DNA from: Candidatus Binatia bacterium
Lineage (GTDB): Bacteria; Desulfobacterota; Binatia; Bin18
Length of the DNA stretch: 38,506 nt
Assembly (NCBI GenBank): GCA_022824615.1
Contig: JAJDZM010000117.1
Coordinates: 1 to 38,506 of the forward strand
Direction of reading: 5' to 3'
Shown here in pieces: positions 14,749 through 23,374 of this stretch. A program made the translations under genes and the position numbers. The number at the start of each line of letters is the position of its first letter. The first letter of the stretch is position 1. The notes beneath the pieces are model-generated. The model did not search any database. It worked only from the letters and a program-made list of their open reading frames with translations, and was not told the DNA's origin.

Positions 14749-14755
14749 CAGCTCT

Positions 14756-17398
14756 GTGCAACTCAAGCAATATCAGGCCGATGCGCTGGCCGTTCTGCGC
14801 CGCTTCTTTGAAGAAGCCCGCATGGCCGGGCCGAAGAACGCCTACGAAACCATTACCAAGGAATCCGACTATGCGGACCGGCTCGGACGCTATGGTGGAA
14901 CGTATCGCGCCCCGCTCGCGGACCTGCCGAACGTACCGTACGTCTGCCTGCGCCTGCCGACCGGCGGTGGCAAAACCATTCTGGGCGCTCACGCCGTTGC
15001 CGTGGCGCGTGATGCCTGGGTAGAGAAAGACTATCCGCTGGTTCTGTGGTTGGTGCCGACAAAGACCATCCGTTCGCAAACCGTCGAGGCTTTGAAGAAC
15101 GCCGGTCACCCGTATCGGCAGGCGCTGGATGAAGACTTTGACGGTCGGGTACGCGTGTTCGATATTGCGGACTTTACCCATATTCGTCCCCACGACCTGC
15201 GCGACCACTGTTGCATTGTGGTCGGCACCATTCAGACGCTACGGGTCAAGAGTACCGAAGGCCGTAAGGGCTATGCCCACCACGAGGAAATGGAACCGCA
15301 TTTCTCCGCTGTCCCAGACGCTACGCCGGGTCTGGAGAAACTGGAGGGTGGCGGCGTCAAGTTCTCCTTTGCCAACCTGTTGCATATCCACCGACCGCTA
15401 ATGATCGTGGATGAAGCCCACAACGCCGTGACCGGCCTGACGCGCGAGATGCAAACGCGGGTCAATCCGTGCGCGATTATCGAGTTCACCGCCACTCCCC
15501 GGCCCAAGTCGAATATCCTGTACAGCGTCTCCGCCCTGGAACTCAAACGCGAAGACATGATCAAGCTGCCGATCATGTTATCCGAGCACGACACCTGGCA
15601 AGACGCGGTCACCGGCGCGATTGCGAATCGGGCGTCTCTGGCTGAAGCCGCCAAACGAGACGCCGCCTACCTCCGGCCCATTGTCCTGTTCCAGGCTCAG
15701 AAGAAGAACCAGGAAATTACAGTCGAAGCCCTGAAAAAACATCTGACGGATGTCGAGCACCTCCCCGACCACGCAATCGCTGTCGCCACTGGCGATCAGC
15801 GAGAATTGGATGGTATCGACCTGTTCGACCCGCGCTGTCCGATTGAATACGTCATCACCGTCGAAGCCCTGAAAGAAGGCTGGGACTGCTCCTTCGCCTA
15901 TGTGTTTTGCTCGGTCTCGCGTATCCACAGCGCAACAGACGTGGAACAGCTATTGGGCCGCGTGCTGCGCATGCCCTACGCTAAGCGGCGCAGAACTGCT
16001 GAGCTGAACCGGGCGTATGCCTATCTGTCCGAGCCGTCCTCGGGGACATCCGCTCGAGCATTGACCGATAAGCTCGTTGCGATGGGGTTTGAGGAAGATG
16101 AGGCGAGCGACAATATTGAGCAGATACAGGGAGAGTTGGACGGCAAGGACAGTCTTTTCAGCACCAGCGACCAGCCGCCGCCATCCTTCCGACATACACT
16201 TTCGGTGACACCGGAGGCGCTGTCAGCCTTGAAGCAGACACAACGAGACGGTGTGACAGTACGCGCGACTGGTGGCGGGACAGTTGAGATCGAGATTGTT
16301 GGCCCTGTGGACGACGCCCTGGAAAAGGTCATCTTTTCAGCAGTTCCAAAGGCGGAACGCGCGCGGGTTGCCGAGTCATTTGAGAAGTACAGAAAGTTGG
16401 TAAGGAGCCAGTTGTCGCCTGCGGAACAAGGGGCGACGTTTGAGATTCCGCGTCTCATGGCGGAGCTCCAGGGAGAGCTTGAGTTCGCCGATACCGACGT
16501 GTTCATGGAAGATCACGATTGGTCGCTGCTCAACCACTCACCGCAATTGGACGAGCATGAATTCACGATCAGGGAGACTGCGCGCAGTTTTGAGATCGAC
16601 ACTGACGGCAGGCACGTCACCTATCAGTTCGCGGGCGAGGAGGAACAACTCGCGCTGAACGTAGACGTAGCCGGCTGGACGCCTGAAGCTCTGGTCCTGT
16701 GGCTCGACCGACAGGTACGTCAGCCCGACATCGGGCAGGGTGAATTGATCAAATGGCTCTCCGAACTTGTTGGCCATCTCATAAACAGACGTAGCCTGCA
16801 TATCGCCGCGCTCATGCGGTGCAAATTCATCCTGGCGCGGAAAATACGCGACAAGATTGGAGCCATTCGGCAGCAGGAGCGGAAGAGCGTCTATCAACAG
16901 CGTCTTTTCACACCCGGGGCAAAAGTCGAAGTATCCTTCGACGCTACCTTCTCATTCAAGGCTGGGATGTATCAGGACCAGCGGCGTTACCGAGGGCATT
17001 GGAAGCCGGGAAAGCATTTTTTAGGCCCTGACCACGTTCCGGCCTTTGACGGGGCAGACGATGGCGAGGAAGTACGTTGCGCTCAGGCTCTCGACAGTCT
17101 GCCTGGCGTGAAATACTGGATTCGTAATGTGGCCCGCCACACGGAATCATTCTGGCTGCCGACCGCTACGGACAAGTTCTACCCCGACTTCGTGGCGCTG
17201 CTGAACGATGGGCGGCTGCTCGTTGTTGAATATAAGGGCGCGCATATCGCCGATGGAGCGGATACCGCGGAGAAACGAACCATCGGCGAACTGTGGCAAC
17301 AAAGAAGCAACGGCAGGGGTCTTTTCCTCGTTGTTGAAAGACGCCTCAACGGACGGAACGTCTACCAACAGTTGATGGAGAAAATCGGCACTGCCTGA
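14756..17398 (+). CDS. res: Type III restriction endonuclease subunit (Res)
   Basis: An 880-residue SF2 helicase-nuclease from the chosen GTG (MQLKQYQADALAVLRRFF). Motifs are Walker A P-T-G-G-G-K-T at about 68-74, D-E-A-H at about 219-222, motif III T-A-T-P (FTATPRP) and a motif VI-like region VEQLLGRVLRMPYAKRR. The C-terminal nuclease core is D-x(about 13)-E-x-K in YPDFVALLNDGRLLVVEYKG (about 811-829). With Mod it translocates and cuts unmethylated DNA. A longer frame from ATG 14642 adds 38 residues read from non-family DNA and the mod-tail repeat; AAGGA at 14743 and the family N-terminus favour GTG 14756. No frameshift or missing motif is visible. Confidence 0.92.
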   Translation: MQLKQYQADALAVLRRFFEEARMAGPKNAYETITKESDYADRLGRYGGTYRAPLADLPNVPYVCLRLPTGGGKTILGAHAVAVARDAWVEKDYPLVLWLVPTKTIRSQTVEALKNAGHPYRQALDEDFDGRVRVFDIADFTHIRPHDLRDHCCIVVGTIQTLRVKSTEGRKGYAHHEEMEPHFSAVPDATPGLEKLEGGGVKFSFANLLHIHRPLMIVDEAHNAVTGLTREMQTRVNPCAIIEFTATPRPKSNILYSVSALELKREDMIKLPIMLSEHDTWQDAVTGAIANRASLAEAAKRDAAYLRPIVLFQAQKKNQEITVEALKKHLTDVEHLPDHAIAVATGDQRELDGIDLFDPRCPIEYVITVEALKEGWDCSFAYVFCSVSRIHSATDVEQLLGRVLRMPYAKRRRTAELNRAYAYLSEPSSGTSARALTDKLVAMGFEEDEASDNIEQIQGELDGKDSLFSTSDQPPPSFRHTLSVTPEALSALKQTQRDGVTVRATGGGTVEIEIVGPVDDALEKVIFSAVPKAERARVAESFEKYRKLVRSQLSPAEQGATFEIPRLMAELQGELEFADTDVFMEDHDWSLLNHSPQLDEHEFTIRETARSFEIDTDGRHVTYQFAGEEEQLALNVDVAGWTPEALVLWLDRQVRQPDIGQGELIKWLSELVGHLINRRSLHIAALMRCKFILARKIRDKIGAIRQQERKSVYQQRLFTPGAKVEVSFDATFSFKAGMYQDQRRYRGHWKPGKHFLGPDHVPAFDGADDGEEVRCAQALDSLPGVKYWIRNVARHTESFWLPTATDKFYPDFVALLNDGRLLVVEYKGAHIADGADTAEKRTIGELWQQRSNGRGLFLVVERRLNGRNVYQQLMEKIGTA

Positions 17399-17446
17399 AG
17401 CTGCTGAAGCAATGCGCGATTCTGTGCCGCTGGCTCCCTCTGCCCG

Positions 17447-17498
17447 CTGGATGCCGGATCACAGCCTGCCCCGGACATGATCCGGGGTCCGGCATGAC
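17447..17498. repeat. REP-like palindromic element, right flank of defence island (inverted relative to left copy)
   Basis: Read on the minus strand it begins GTCATGCCGGAC and ends GATCCGGCATCCAG, matching the first half of the element at 4417-4490 in reversed orientation, with an extra GC hairpin (CCCCGGACATGATCCGGGG) in the middle. It lies 48 bases after the res stop, so the two copies bracket the island from BrnA to Res. Confidence 0.7.
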
Positions 17499-17513
17499 AC
17501 GAACGCAGCACGG

Positions 17514-17744
17514 CTACAGCCCATTGTGCAACGTGCCGGTCCGCAAGCCGGCAAGCTGTTTACGCGGCGCTCCGTCTAATTGACCATGAATACGGTTGAA
17601 CCAGCTTTTTCGTTCAGCCGGGGACACCCTATACCAGTCTAAAGAGAGCATGGCGTGCGAACCACAGTAGGGACAAACTCCTTTGGGGAGGCGGGTCAGT
17701 AATGCTTCACAGTCTTGACATTGATAAGTAAACGTTCCCTTCAT
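17514..17744 (-). CDS. Small zinc-ribbon protein
   Basis: A 76-residue product starting MKGTFTYQCQDCEALL with C-x-x-C, then VCPYCGSHAML with a second C-x-x-C, spaced as in a zinc ribbon. A basic tail follows (SPAERKSWFNRIHGQ, APRKQLAGLRTG). GGAGG lies 6 bases upstream of the chosen ATG; a longer frame to 17789 lacks this support. Size and single zinc knuckle suggest a small nucleic-acid or protein-binding factor, but I do not recognise a named family. It lies just outside the right repeat and is convergent with res. Confidence 0.55.
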   Translation of the reverse strand: MKGTFTYQCQDCEALLTRLPKGVCPYCGSHAMLSLDWYRVSPAERKSWFNRIHGQLDGAPRKQLAGLRTGTLHNGL

Positions 17745-17897
17745 CCGCAACCTCCACTCCTCATCTACAGGAACCGATGGACAATCCATCTCCTAGTATA
17801 CCAGTTTCTTCTCAGCGGTACATACGCGGTTAAGAGGGGGTGGGGGATTGCGCGGGGCTGTTGTTTGCGCATACTCCACCTGCGTGGGGGAATGAAC

Positions 17898-19088
17898 ATG
17901 GTGCAACCGTTGGCTGGTTTTCGGGTCCTTGACCTCTCGCGCATATTAGCCGGGCCGTTCTGCGCCATGACCCTGGGAGACCTGGGGGCCGAGGTCATCA
18001 AGGTCGAACGGCCGGGAAGCGGTGATGATACCCGTGCCTGGGGTCCGCCGTTTGCGGGTGGGGAAAGTGCGTACTACCTCTGCGCCAACCGCAATAAGAA
18101 AAGTATCACCGTCAATCTCAAATCCGATACGGGCAAGGAGTTGATTCGTCGCCTGGTCCGGGTCAGCGATGTGCTCATTGAGAACTTCAAATCCGGGGAA
18201 ATGGCGTCGCTGAATCTTGGCTATGAACAGCTCAAGCAGGAGAATGCCGGACTGGTCTATTGCGCGATTACCGGTTACGGCCAGACCGGACCGGACAAAG
18301 ACCTACCCGGCTACGATTTTATTATTCAGGGCAGGGGCGGAGTGATGAGCATCACTGGCGAGGCCGAGGGCGAGCCGATGAAAGTCGGAGTCGCCATTAC
18401 CGACATCACTGCCGGTTTGTTCGCCGCCAATGCCATTCAGGCCGCCTTGCTCGCCCGCACGAAAACGGGCCAGGGGCAGGCGATCGACATCTCTCTGCTG
18501 GACGCCCAGGTCGCGTGGCTGGCCAACGTTGGTAGTAATTATCTGGTGTCCGGCACCAAGCCCGGTCGATATGGCAACGCTCATCCATCCATTGTGCCGT
18601 ATCAGTCCTTTCAGGCCCAAGATGGCTATTTTTGTCTGGCCGTTGGCAACGACAGCCAATGGCAGAAACTCTGCCAGCTTATTGCCCGCCCTGAGCTGGC
18701 GGTTGATGAACGATTTTCTACCAACCCCGCGCGAGTGCAAAACCGGGCGACTCTTATCCCGCTTCTCCAAGACGTGTTTGGCACGGACACGGTGCAGGGC
18801 TGGTTGCGGCAAATTCGGGCCGTGGGGATTGCGTGCGGGCCCATTCAATCCGTTGACGAAGTCTTTGCGGATGAACAGGTGCTTGCTCGCGACATGCGCG
18901 TGCCCATGTCGCATCCAACCGCAGGAGAAGTCCTGCTTGCCGGCTCGCCGCTCAAACTCTCTGCGACCCCGGTCGAGTTTTGCCTCCCACCACCTTTATT
19001 GGGAGAGCATACGGACGAGGTGTTGACGAAGTTGCTGGGCTATTCGGCGCAGGAGGTCAGGCGGTTGCACGAGGAGGGCGTTGTTTGA
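17898..19088 (+). CDS. CaiB/BaiF family (class III) CoA-transferase
   Basis: A 396-residue family III CoA-transferase. The N-terminal LAGFRVLDLSRILAGPFCAMTLGDLGAEVIKVERPGSGDDTR is the family signature; the catalytic Asp expected near residue 165-170 falls in the GYDFIIQGRGG region (Gly-Tyr-Asp). Later GYFCLAVGNDSQWQKLCQLI and the C-terminal LGEHTDEVL are also standard. These cytosolic enzymes move CoA between carboxylic acids, or act as racemases. ATGs at 17892 and 17898 are both possible; GGGGG at 17886-17890 is better spaced for 17898. An open frame extends to 17715 but without family similarity. It stands alone on the plus strand, converging with the PIN/AbrB pair. Confidence 0.88.
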   Translation: MVQPLAGFRVLDLSRILAGPFCAMTLGDLGAEVIKVERPGSGDDTRAWGPPFAGGESAYYLCANRNKKSITVNLKSDTGKELIRRLVRVSDVLIENFKSGEMASLNLGYEQLKQENAGLVYCAITGYGQTGPDKDLPGYDFIIQGRGGVMSITGEAEGEPMKVGVAITDITAGLFAANAIQAALLARTKTGQGQAIDISLLDAQVAWLANVGSNYLVSGTKPGRYGNAHPSIVPYQSFQAQDGYFCLAVGNDSQWQKLCQLIARPELAVDERFSTNPARVQNRATLIPLLQDVFGTDTVQGWLRQIRAVGIACGPIQSVDEVFADEQVLARDMRVPMSHPTAGEVLLAGSPLKLSATPVEFCLPPPLLGEHTDEVLTKLLGYSAQEVRRLHEEGVV

Positions 19089-19101
19089 TTACCGGCACAC
19101 T

Positions 19102-19536
19102 TTACCTGTTGGCTGTTGCAAAAGGATTGCGAACCCTCACACTCCCATACATGCGCGTATGCTGAAAGTCTTCGGAGAGGATTTCGGTCAGTCCGTAGAC
19201 TTCCGCGTAGGCCCACAGGTGGGCATCAAACCAGGATAAACCGTACGCTGCCGCACCCCGTAAGGCGGTCCGCAACACAGCTTCATTGGGATAAAGGACT
19301 CTAAACTGAGCCAGCATTTCTTCTGCCTCGCGTCGGGCATCCGCTGGCTCCAGGAGTCGGACTTCGGGTTTGCCGCGGGTCGTTGCCGCAACGAACTCGA
19401 CAACAGCCTGATGCGGTACCCTGGCTTCATCGGATTTGATGCCTTGGCGTAGAATGTCGGTCGCAATCCGCTGCTTTTCCGGAAAGCGAGCGTCGTAACG
19501 ATAGACCAGGATATTGGTATCAATGAGGAAGGCCAC
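19102..19536 (-). CDS. VapC-like PIN-domain toxin
   Basis: A 144-residue PIN ribonuclease. Acidic residues sit where expected: AFLIDTNILVYRYD at the N-terminus, HQAVVEFVAATTR (Glu), GLSWFDAHLWAYAE (Asp) and ILSEDFQH near the end. I start at GTG 19536, giving MAFLIDTN, which overlaps the AbrB-type antitoxin by 17 bases; upstream GTGs (19554 or 19605) are possible but add non-family residues. With the preceding gene it forms a standard antitoxin-toxin operon, in which the toxin cleaves RNA when free. It lies outside the repeat-bounded island. Confidence 0.82.
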   Translation of the reverse strand: MAFLIDTNILVYRYDARFPEKQRIATDILRQGIKSDEARVPHQAVVEFVAATTRGKPEVRLLEPADARREAEEMLAQFRVLYPNEAVLRTALRGAAAYGLSWFDAHLWAYAEVYGLTEILSEDFQHTRMYGSVRVRNPFATANR

Positions 19537-19813
19537 GTTGGTACAGGTCTTCACGCGTCCAGCCACGGCGGTGCGCCCGCTTACGAGGTTCTGCCAGCGA
19601 TTCACGCTTGCGCTGCCGTGTTGTTGCGGTGTCGAACAACTCCAGACGTTCGTTTACGTTGAGCACGGCGGTTGATGTGCCTGCGGCTGGAGGTACGACT
19701 CGGATTACGTCCCCTGCGGCCTCGAACCGAATCTCGTCGCCGGGCCGGATGTGATACTGTTCGGCGAGGGCCTTGGGAACCGTCACTTGTAGCTTGCTGG
19801 TAATTTTCGCCAT
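19520..19813 (-). CDS. AbrB/MazE/VapB-type antitoxin
   Basis: A 97-residue SpoVT-AbrB protein: AKITSKLQVTVPKALAEQYHIRPGDEIRFEAAGDVIRVVP is the swapped-hairpin DNA-binding domain, and the C-terminal RKRAHRRGWTREDLYQRGLPH is the toxin-binding tail. It precedes the PIN toxin with a 17-base overlap, antitoxin first, which normally ensures antitoxin excess and autoregulation. The start ATG lies 41 bases before the DUF1329 stop on the same strand; whether it shares that transcript is unclear. Confidence 0.85.
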   Translation of the reverse strand: MAKITSKLQVTVPKALAEQYHIRPGDEIRFEAAGDVIRVVPPAAGTSTAVLNVNERLELFDTATTRQRKRESLAEPRKRAHRRGWTREDLYQRGLPH

Positions 19814-19854
19814 ATCCTTACTTTAGCAATGACAACTTCCTTGTCAATCTCGCA

Positions 19855-21213
19855 TTACCGTCGCCCCTCGCTCAGGATATTCACGTCGTAGCGTTCTTCG
19901 ACGTGTTCGAGATCGACATCGGGGTATTCGATAGTGTAGGCGGAGAAAATCGTGGCCTGCTCTTGTTTGACATCAACAATCGTAAAACCGATATTGCGGG
20001 GCACCTGCTTGCCCCGGTCCGACTCGGCCTGACTGGGGTCTTCGGACCAGCCGTGCAGCAGGTCGTTGACCTTCCAGAGCTTGCCATCAGCGTCAAAAAC
20101 CAGGACCATCGCCGTCTCATAGGTCTCCGCATCCCAAAAATAGATTTTGCTGCTGTAGTTGCGGGGCATGGTCGGCGTTTGTTCGACAACGGCACATAAA
20201 CGCAGCTCCCAGCGGTCGTTGGGCAGCCAGCCGTTGGGGCCGTAGAAGCGGGCGTACGGGTGCTGGGAATTCATGACGTGCAACAGTACTTTCCAGCCCA
20301 GAAATTTCCACTCATGGTCGAGGATACGTCCGGAAAATCCGGTAAAATCGTCCAGCGTCATTTCTGTTCCGGCAACGGAATCATCCCGTTCATGCGTGGA
20401 CAGGCGACGGACCTTGCGCAGTTGGGGCAGGAAGCCCCAGGCGTCGTCCGGCTGACGCGGGTTATCATATCGATAGATCATAAACCGTTGTCCGCGGACA
20501 TCGTACGGCTCCAGCACTTCGACATAATCCTTGTATTCAAATCGCCCCGCGTCATTGAGGGGCAGGAGATGACCCTGCTGTGACAGTTGCGCCAGATGAT
20601 TGTGGTAGACGCGTTGGTAGAGGGCAACGAGATGACGGATGGCTCTCCCTCCGCCCTGAATCAGGTCCTCCGGGAACCCGGACAGGCGTGACGCGCTGCC
20701 GCCCTTGGCAATGAGGGCCCCCAGATAGCGCTCGACATTCATCCCGTAGTACTGCCAGCGGTAATTGAAGTTCCAGGCGGCTTTGACCCCTGAGGTCGGG
20801 TCGTCAGGGTTGATCAGCGCTTGGGCAAATGGTCGCCCGGCAATATAATTCTCCAGTGCTCCGTCCGCGGCGAGGCGGGTTTGATTAGCGTACTGCTCGG
20901 TCGCAGCCAGATAATCGGGGTGGGGTGGGTAATGGCCCGTGGGCGCAACGTGAAACTCGACTTCAGGAAAATCAAACTCGTCAATATAGCGCGGTGGTAA
21001 GAAAGGACGCAGCTTCTCCAGGTCAGTCTGCCCCAGAATATCGCCCTCTTTGAATTGGGGCAGTGTGGTCAGATTCGTGCTGATCCACCCTTGGATATCT
21101 TCCCGAGTAGGCAGACCTTGGCCCTGCGAGTGCGCAGCATTCGTGAATACCCCGCCGAGTGCAAGGGTAACCAGGACGCCGCAAATAAGGATGGAAAAAG
21201 CCGTTTTGTGCAT
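19855..21213 (-). CDS. DUF1329 outer-membrane-lipoprotein-sorting-like protein
   Basis: A 452-residue exported protein. The N-terminus from the chosen ATG (MHKTAFSILICGVLVTLALGGVFTNAAHS) is a signal peptide, with GAAGGAAA about 9 bases upstream; the longer open frame to 21447 only adds non-family sequence. Internal landmarks fit DUF1329: DRYDNPRQPDDAWGFLPQLRKVRRLS-like text, a DDFTGFSGRI stretch, RWELRLCAVVEQTP and SSKIYFWDAETYETAMVLVFD. The family has a LolA/LppX-like fold and is often encoded beside RND/MMPL exporters and Ycf48-like proteins, both of which occur at 35-38 kb here. It is probably a periplasmic carrier of hydrophobic molecules; the cargo is unknown. Confidence 0.82.
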   Translation of the reverse strand: MHKTAFSILICGVLVTLALGGVFTNAAHSQGQGLPTREDIQGWISTNLTTLPQFKEGDILGQTDLEKLRPFLPPRYIDEFDFPEVEFHVAPTGHYPPHPDYLAATEQYANQTRLAADGALENYIAGRPFAQALINPDDPTSGVKAAWNFNYRWQYYGMNVERYLGALIAKGGSASRLSGFPEDLIQGGGRAIRHLVALYQRVYHNHLAQLSQQGHLLPLNDAGRFEYKDYVEVLEPYDVRGQRFMIYRYDNPRQPDDAWGFLPQLRKVRRLSTHERDDSVAGTEMTLDDFTGFSGRILDHEWKFLGWKVLLHVMNSQHPYARFYGPNGWLPNDRWELRLCAVVEQTPTMPRNYSSKIYFWDAETYETAMVLVFDADGKLWKVNDLLHGWSEDPSQAESDRGKQVPRNIGFTIVDVKQEQATIFSAYTIEYPDVDLEHVEERYDVNILSEGRR

Positions 21214-21368
21214 GTCGTCCGTTTCCTTCAGGTCAGATTCTCTTGCCGTTAGCCTAACCGAGCCCTCGTACTGCCGCAAGGATGCGGTCGGCTCAAGCGC
21301 TTTGAGAAAACCCGGCGAAAACGGCTGTGGATGAAGGGTGTGGGAAGCAGGGTATGGAAAAGAATGCG

Positions 21369-22556
21369 TCAGCCCTCCGGCTGGGCGCTTTCTCGCGTCC
21401 CCCCTGCTGCTCCAAGCGCGCCGATGAGAGCGACCCCGCCCGCGCACAAAAACATCACCGTAAAATCCGTGTATTCGAGGACGGCCCCCAAGACGATACT
21501 GCTCAACCCCACCCCAACATCGAACGCACCCATCAGCGTGGCCAGCGCCGCCCCGCGCTCGTGCAGGGGCGAGCGATCAACCACCAGGGCCATGATGGAG
21601 GGTTGTACCCCTCCGAATCCCAAGCCTTGTAAGGCGGCTGCAACCAGAAGGCCGAAAAGGGACGACGAAAACGCGAGCGTGGTCATTGCAACCGTAAGAC
21701 AGACCATGCCGGGAACAATCACCGCCGCGCGGCCAAAGCGGTCGGACAGCCGTCCGGCAAAGGGGCGTGAGGCTACGACCACAACGGAATACACGCTGAA
21801 GTATATGCCCGGATTGCCAAGGTCGGCGGCCTTCACAAAGAGCGGAAGAAAGGAGACCACCGCACCGAAGGTGACCGTCATGCAGACGGCAATAAAACCG
21901 GGAAAGAGCGCGGCCCGGCTCACCCATTTGTGCTGCTGGGGGCTTGTTTGGTGCGGGGACGGAGCGCGCGCCGGCTCCCGGATGAGCTGTGCCAGGACTA
22001 GGCTGCCGAGGGCGAGGACCGCACACAGCCAGAACAGGGAATCATAACCGATGTGGCCGATGAGCATGACCCCTAGCGCCGGCCCGATGGTCATGGCCAG
22101 GTTGAGGGACATGCCGTAATATCCCATCCCCTCTCCGCGCCGACTCGGCGGGGCCAGGTCGGCAACAATGACCCCGGCGGCGGTCGTATAGGCGGCTATC
22201 CCGAAGCCGTGAAAAAAGCGCAGACCCAGCATGACCGAGACAGACTCGGCCTGGGTATAGAGCGCGGGAGCCAGACAGTAGATGAGGGCGCCAATACTGA
22301 GAATGGTTTTGCGGCTCCACTGGTCAACCAAACGGCCGGTCATGGGACGCACGAGCAGGGCGGAGACGGCGAACGCACCCATGATCAGGCCGACCTGGGA
22401 GTCCGCGCCGTGGAGTTCCTCAACCACAAAGACCGGCAGGACGGCAAAGAGCAGGAACATGCTGCCGGCAAACAAAAAGGTCCCCAGACACAGCAGGATA
22501 AAATCTCGTGTGAACAAGGCTTCCGGACGTTGCGAGGGGGAGGGAGACTCAGGCAC
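21369..22556 (-). CDS. Major facilitator superfamily transporter
   Basis: A 395-residue membrane protein with about 12 hydrophobic segments. The MFS motif A-type loop between TM2 and TM3 is seen as GRLVDQWSRKTIL, repeated in the second half as GRLSDRFGRAAVI. An acid-basic loop (EPARAPSPHQTSPQQHKW) lies between halves. The arrangement resembles drug or small-solute exporters; substrate unknown. The start is GTG (22556), with no in-frame ATG close by. It follows the SDR gene by 48 bases on the same strand and likely shares its transcript. Confidence 0.86.
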   Translation of the reverse strand: MPESPSPSQRPEALFTRDFILLCLGTFLFAGSMFLLFAVLPVFVVEELHGADSQVGLIMGAFAVSALLVRPMTGRLVDQWSRKTILSIGALIYCLAPALYTQAESVSVMLGLRFFHGFGIAAYTTAAGVIVADLAPPSRRGEGMGYYGMSLNLAMTIGPALGVMLIGHIGYDSLFWLCAVLALGSLVLAQLIREPARAPSPHQTSPQQHKWVSRAALFPGFIAVCMTVTFGAVVSFLPLFVKAADLGNPGIYFSVYSVVVVASRPFAGRLSDRFGRAAVIVPGMVCLTVAMTTLAFSSSLFGLLVAAALQGLGFGGVQPSIMALVVDRSPLHERGAALATLMGAFDVGVGLSSIVLGAVLEYTDFTVMFLCAGGVALIGALGAAGGTRESAQPEG

Positions 22557-22604
22557 GGCGGCTGAGTCTATAGGCGGTAGTGGGGAGGAGCAAGGGACGC
22601 GAAT

Positions 22605-23360
22605 TTAGAGCATGATATCGCCGCCATTGGGGCTGAGGCATTGGCCGACATAGTGGCTCGATTCGTCGGAGGCAAGAAAGACGTAGGTCGGCGCAATATC
22701 GTCAACCGTTGCCAGATGGCCTTTGGGAATACTGGCCCGAATGGCCTCCAGAGCCTCGCTGCTGATGCCCTTGAGGATGGGTGTCTGTGTCGCGCCGGGG
22801 CCGACGCAGTTCGCATTGATATTACGGGTTCCGATCTCACGTGACAGCGAGCGGGTAAACGCAATGATGGCGGCCTTGGCCGCACAGTAATGACCCAGGC
22901 CGGGCGAGCCGAGATAGGCGAGTTGCGAGGCAGTACTAATAATTTTGCCGTAGTCCTGTTTATACATCAGCGGCAGGACCAGGCGCGTACACAGAAAGAC
23001 ACTTCTCAGGTTGACCGCCAACATCTGGTCCCACATGGAAACCGGCATATTCTCGACGGTTGCGGCAGAGGCAATGCCGGCATTGTTGACCAGAATGTCG
23101 ATGCGTGCATAGGTCTGTACCGTGGTATCAACGAGGTGCTGCACCTCATCTTCCCGGGAAACGTCCGCCCGAATGGCGACTGCCCGACGGCCAAGAGCTT
23201 CGATATCCTGCTGGACCGCCGCGGCATTGTCAGCCTGGGAATCATCAGGGTAGTTGAGGGCAAGGTCGGCCCCCTCTTTGGCAAAGGCGAGGGCGACCGC
23301 TTTTCCAATACCGCTGCTTGAGCCGGTGATGAGGGCGATTTTGTTGTCGAGCTTTCCCAT
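22605..23360 (-). CDS. Short-chain dehydrogenase/reductase (SDR)
   Basis: A 251-residue classical SDR. It has the cofactor motif TGSSSGIG (about 13-20), the NNAG motif (about 92-95), the catalytic Ser in STASQLAYLG and Y-x-x-x-K in HYCAAKAA (Tyr about 159, Lys about 163). The C-terminal Asn-Gly-Gly is standard. It is a soluble NAD(P)-dependent oxidoreductase of the FabG-like group; the substrate cannot be read. GGAGAG upstream of the ATG supports the start. It follows a putative lipoprotein gene by 14 bases and precedes the MFS gene, so it is in the middle of a minus-strand operon downstream of hyuAB. Confidence 0.9.
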   Translation of the reverse strand: MGKLDNKIALITGSSSGIGKAVALAFAKEGADLALNYPDDSQADNAAAVQQDIEALGRRAVAIRADVSREDEVQHLVDTTVQTYARIDILVNNAGIASAATVENMPVSMWDQMLAVNLRSVFLCTRLVLPLMYKQDYGKIISTASQLAYLGSPGLGHYCAAKAAIIAFTRSLSREIGTRNINANCVGPGATQTPILKGISSEALEAIRASIPKGHLATVDDIAPTYVFLASDESSHYVGQCLSPNGGDIML

Positions 23361-23374
23361 TGGTCTCTCCTCGC

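Noticed and set aside
14642-14755. N-terminal 38 codons of the longer res frame
   Set aside because: They read from unrelated DNA and the mod-tail repeat; the family N-terminus and a good ribosome binding site indicate the GTG at 14756.
21331-22047. 238-residue plus-strand frame opposite the MFS gene
   Set aside because: The MFS protein on the minus strand has clear motifs and membrane segments; the opposite frame is Arg/Ser/Thr-rich noise.
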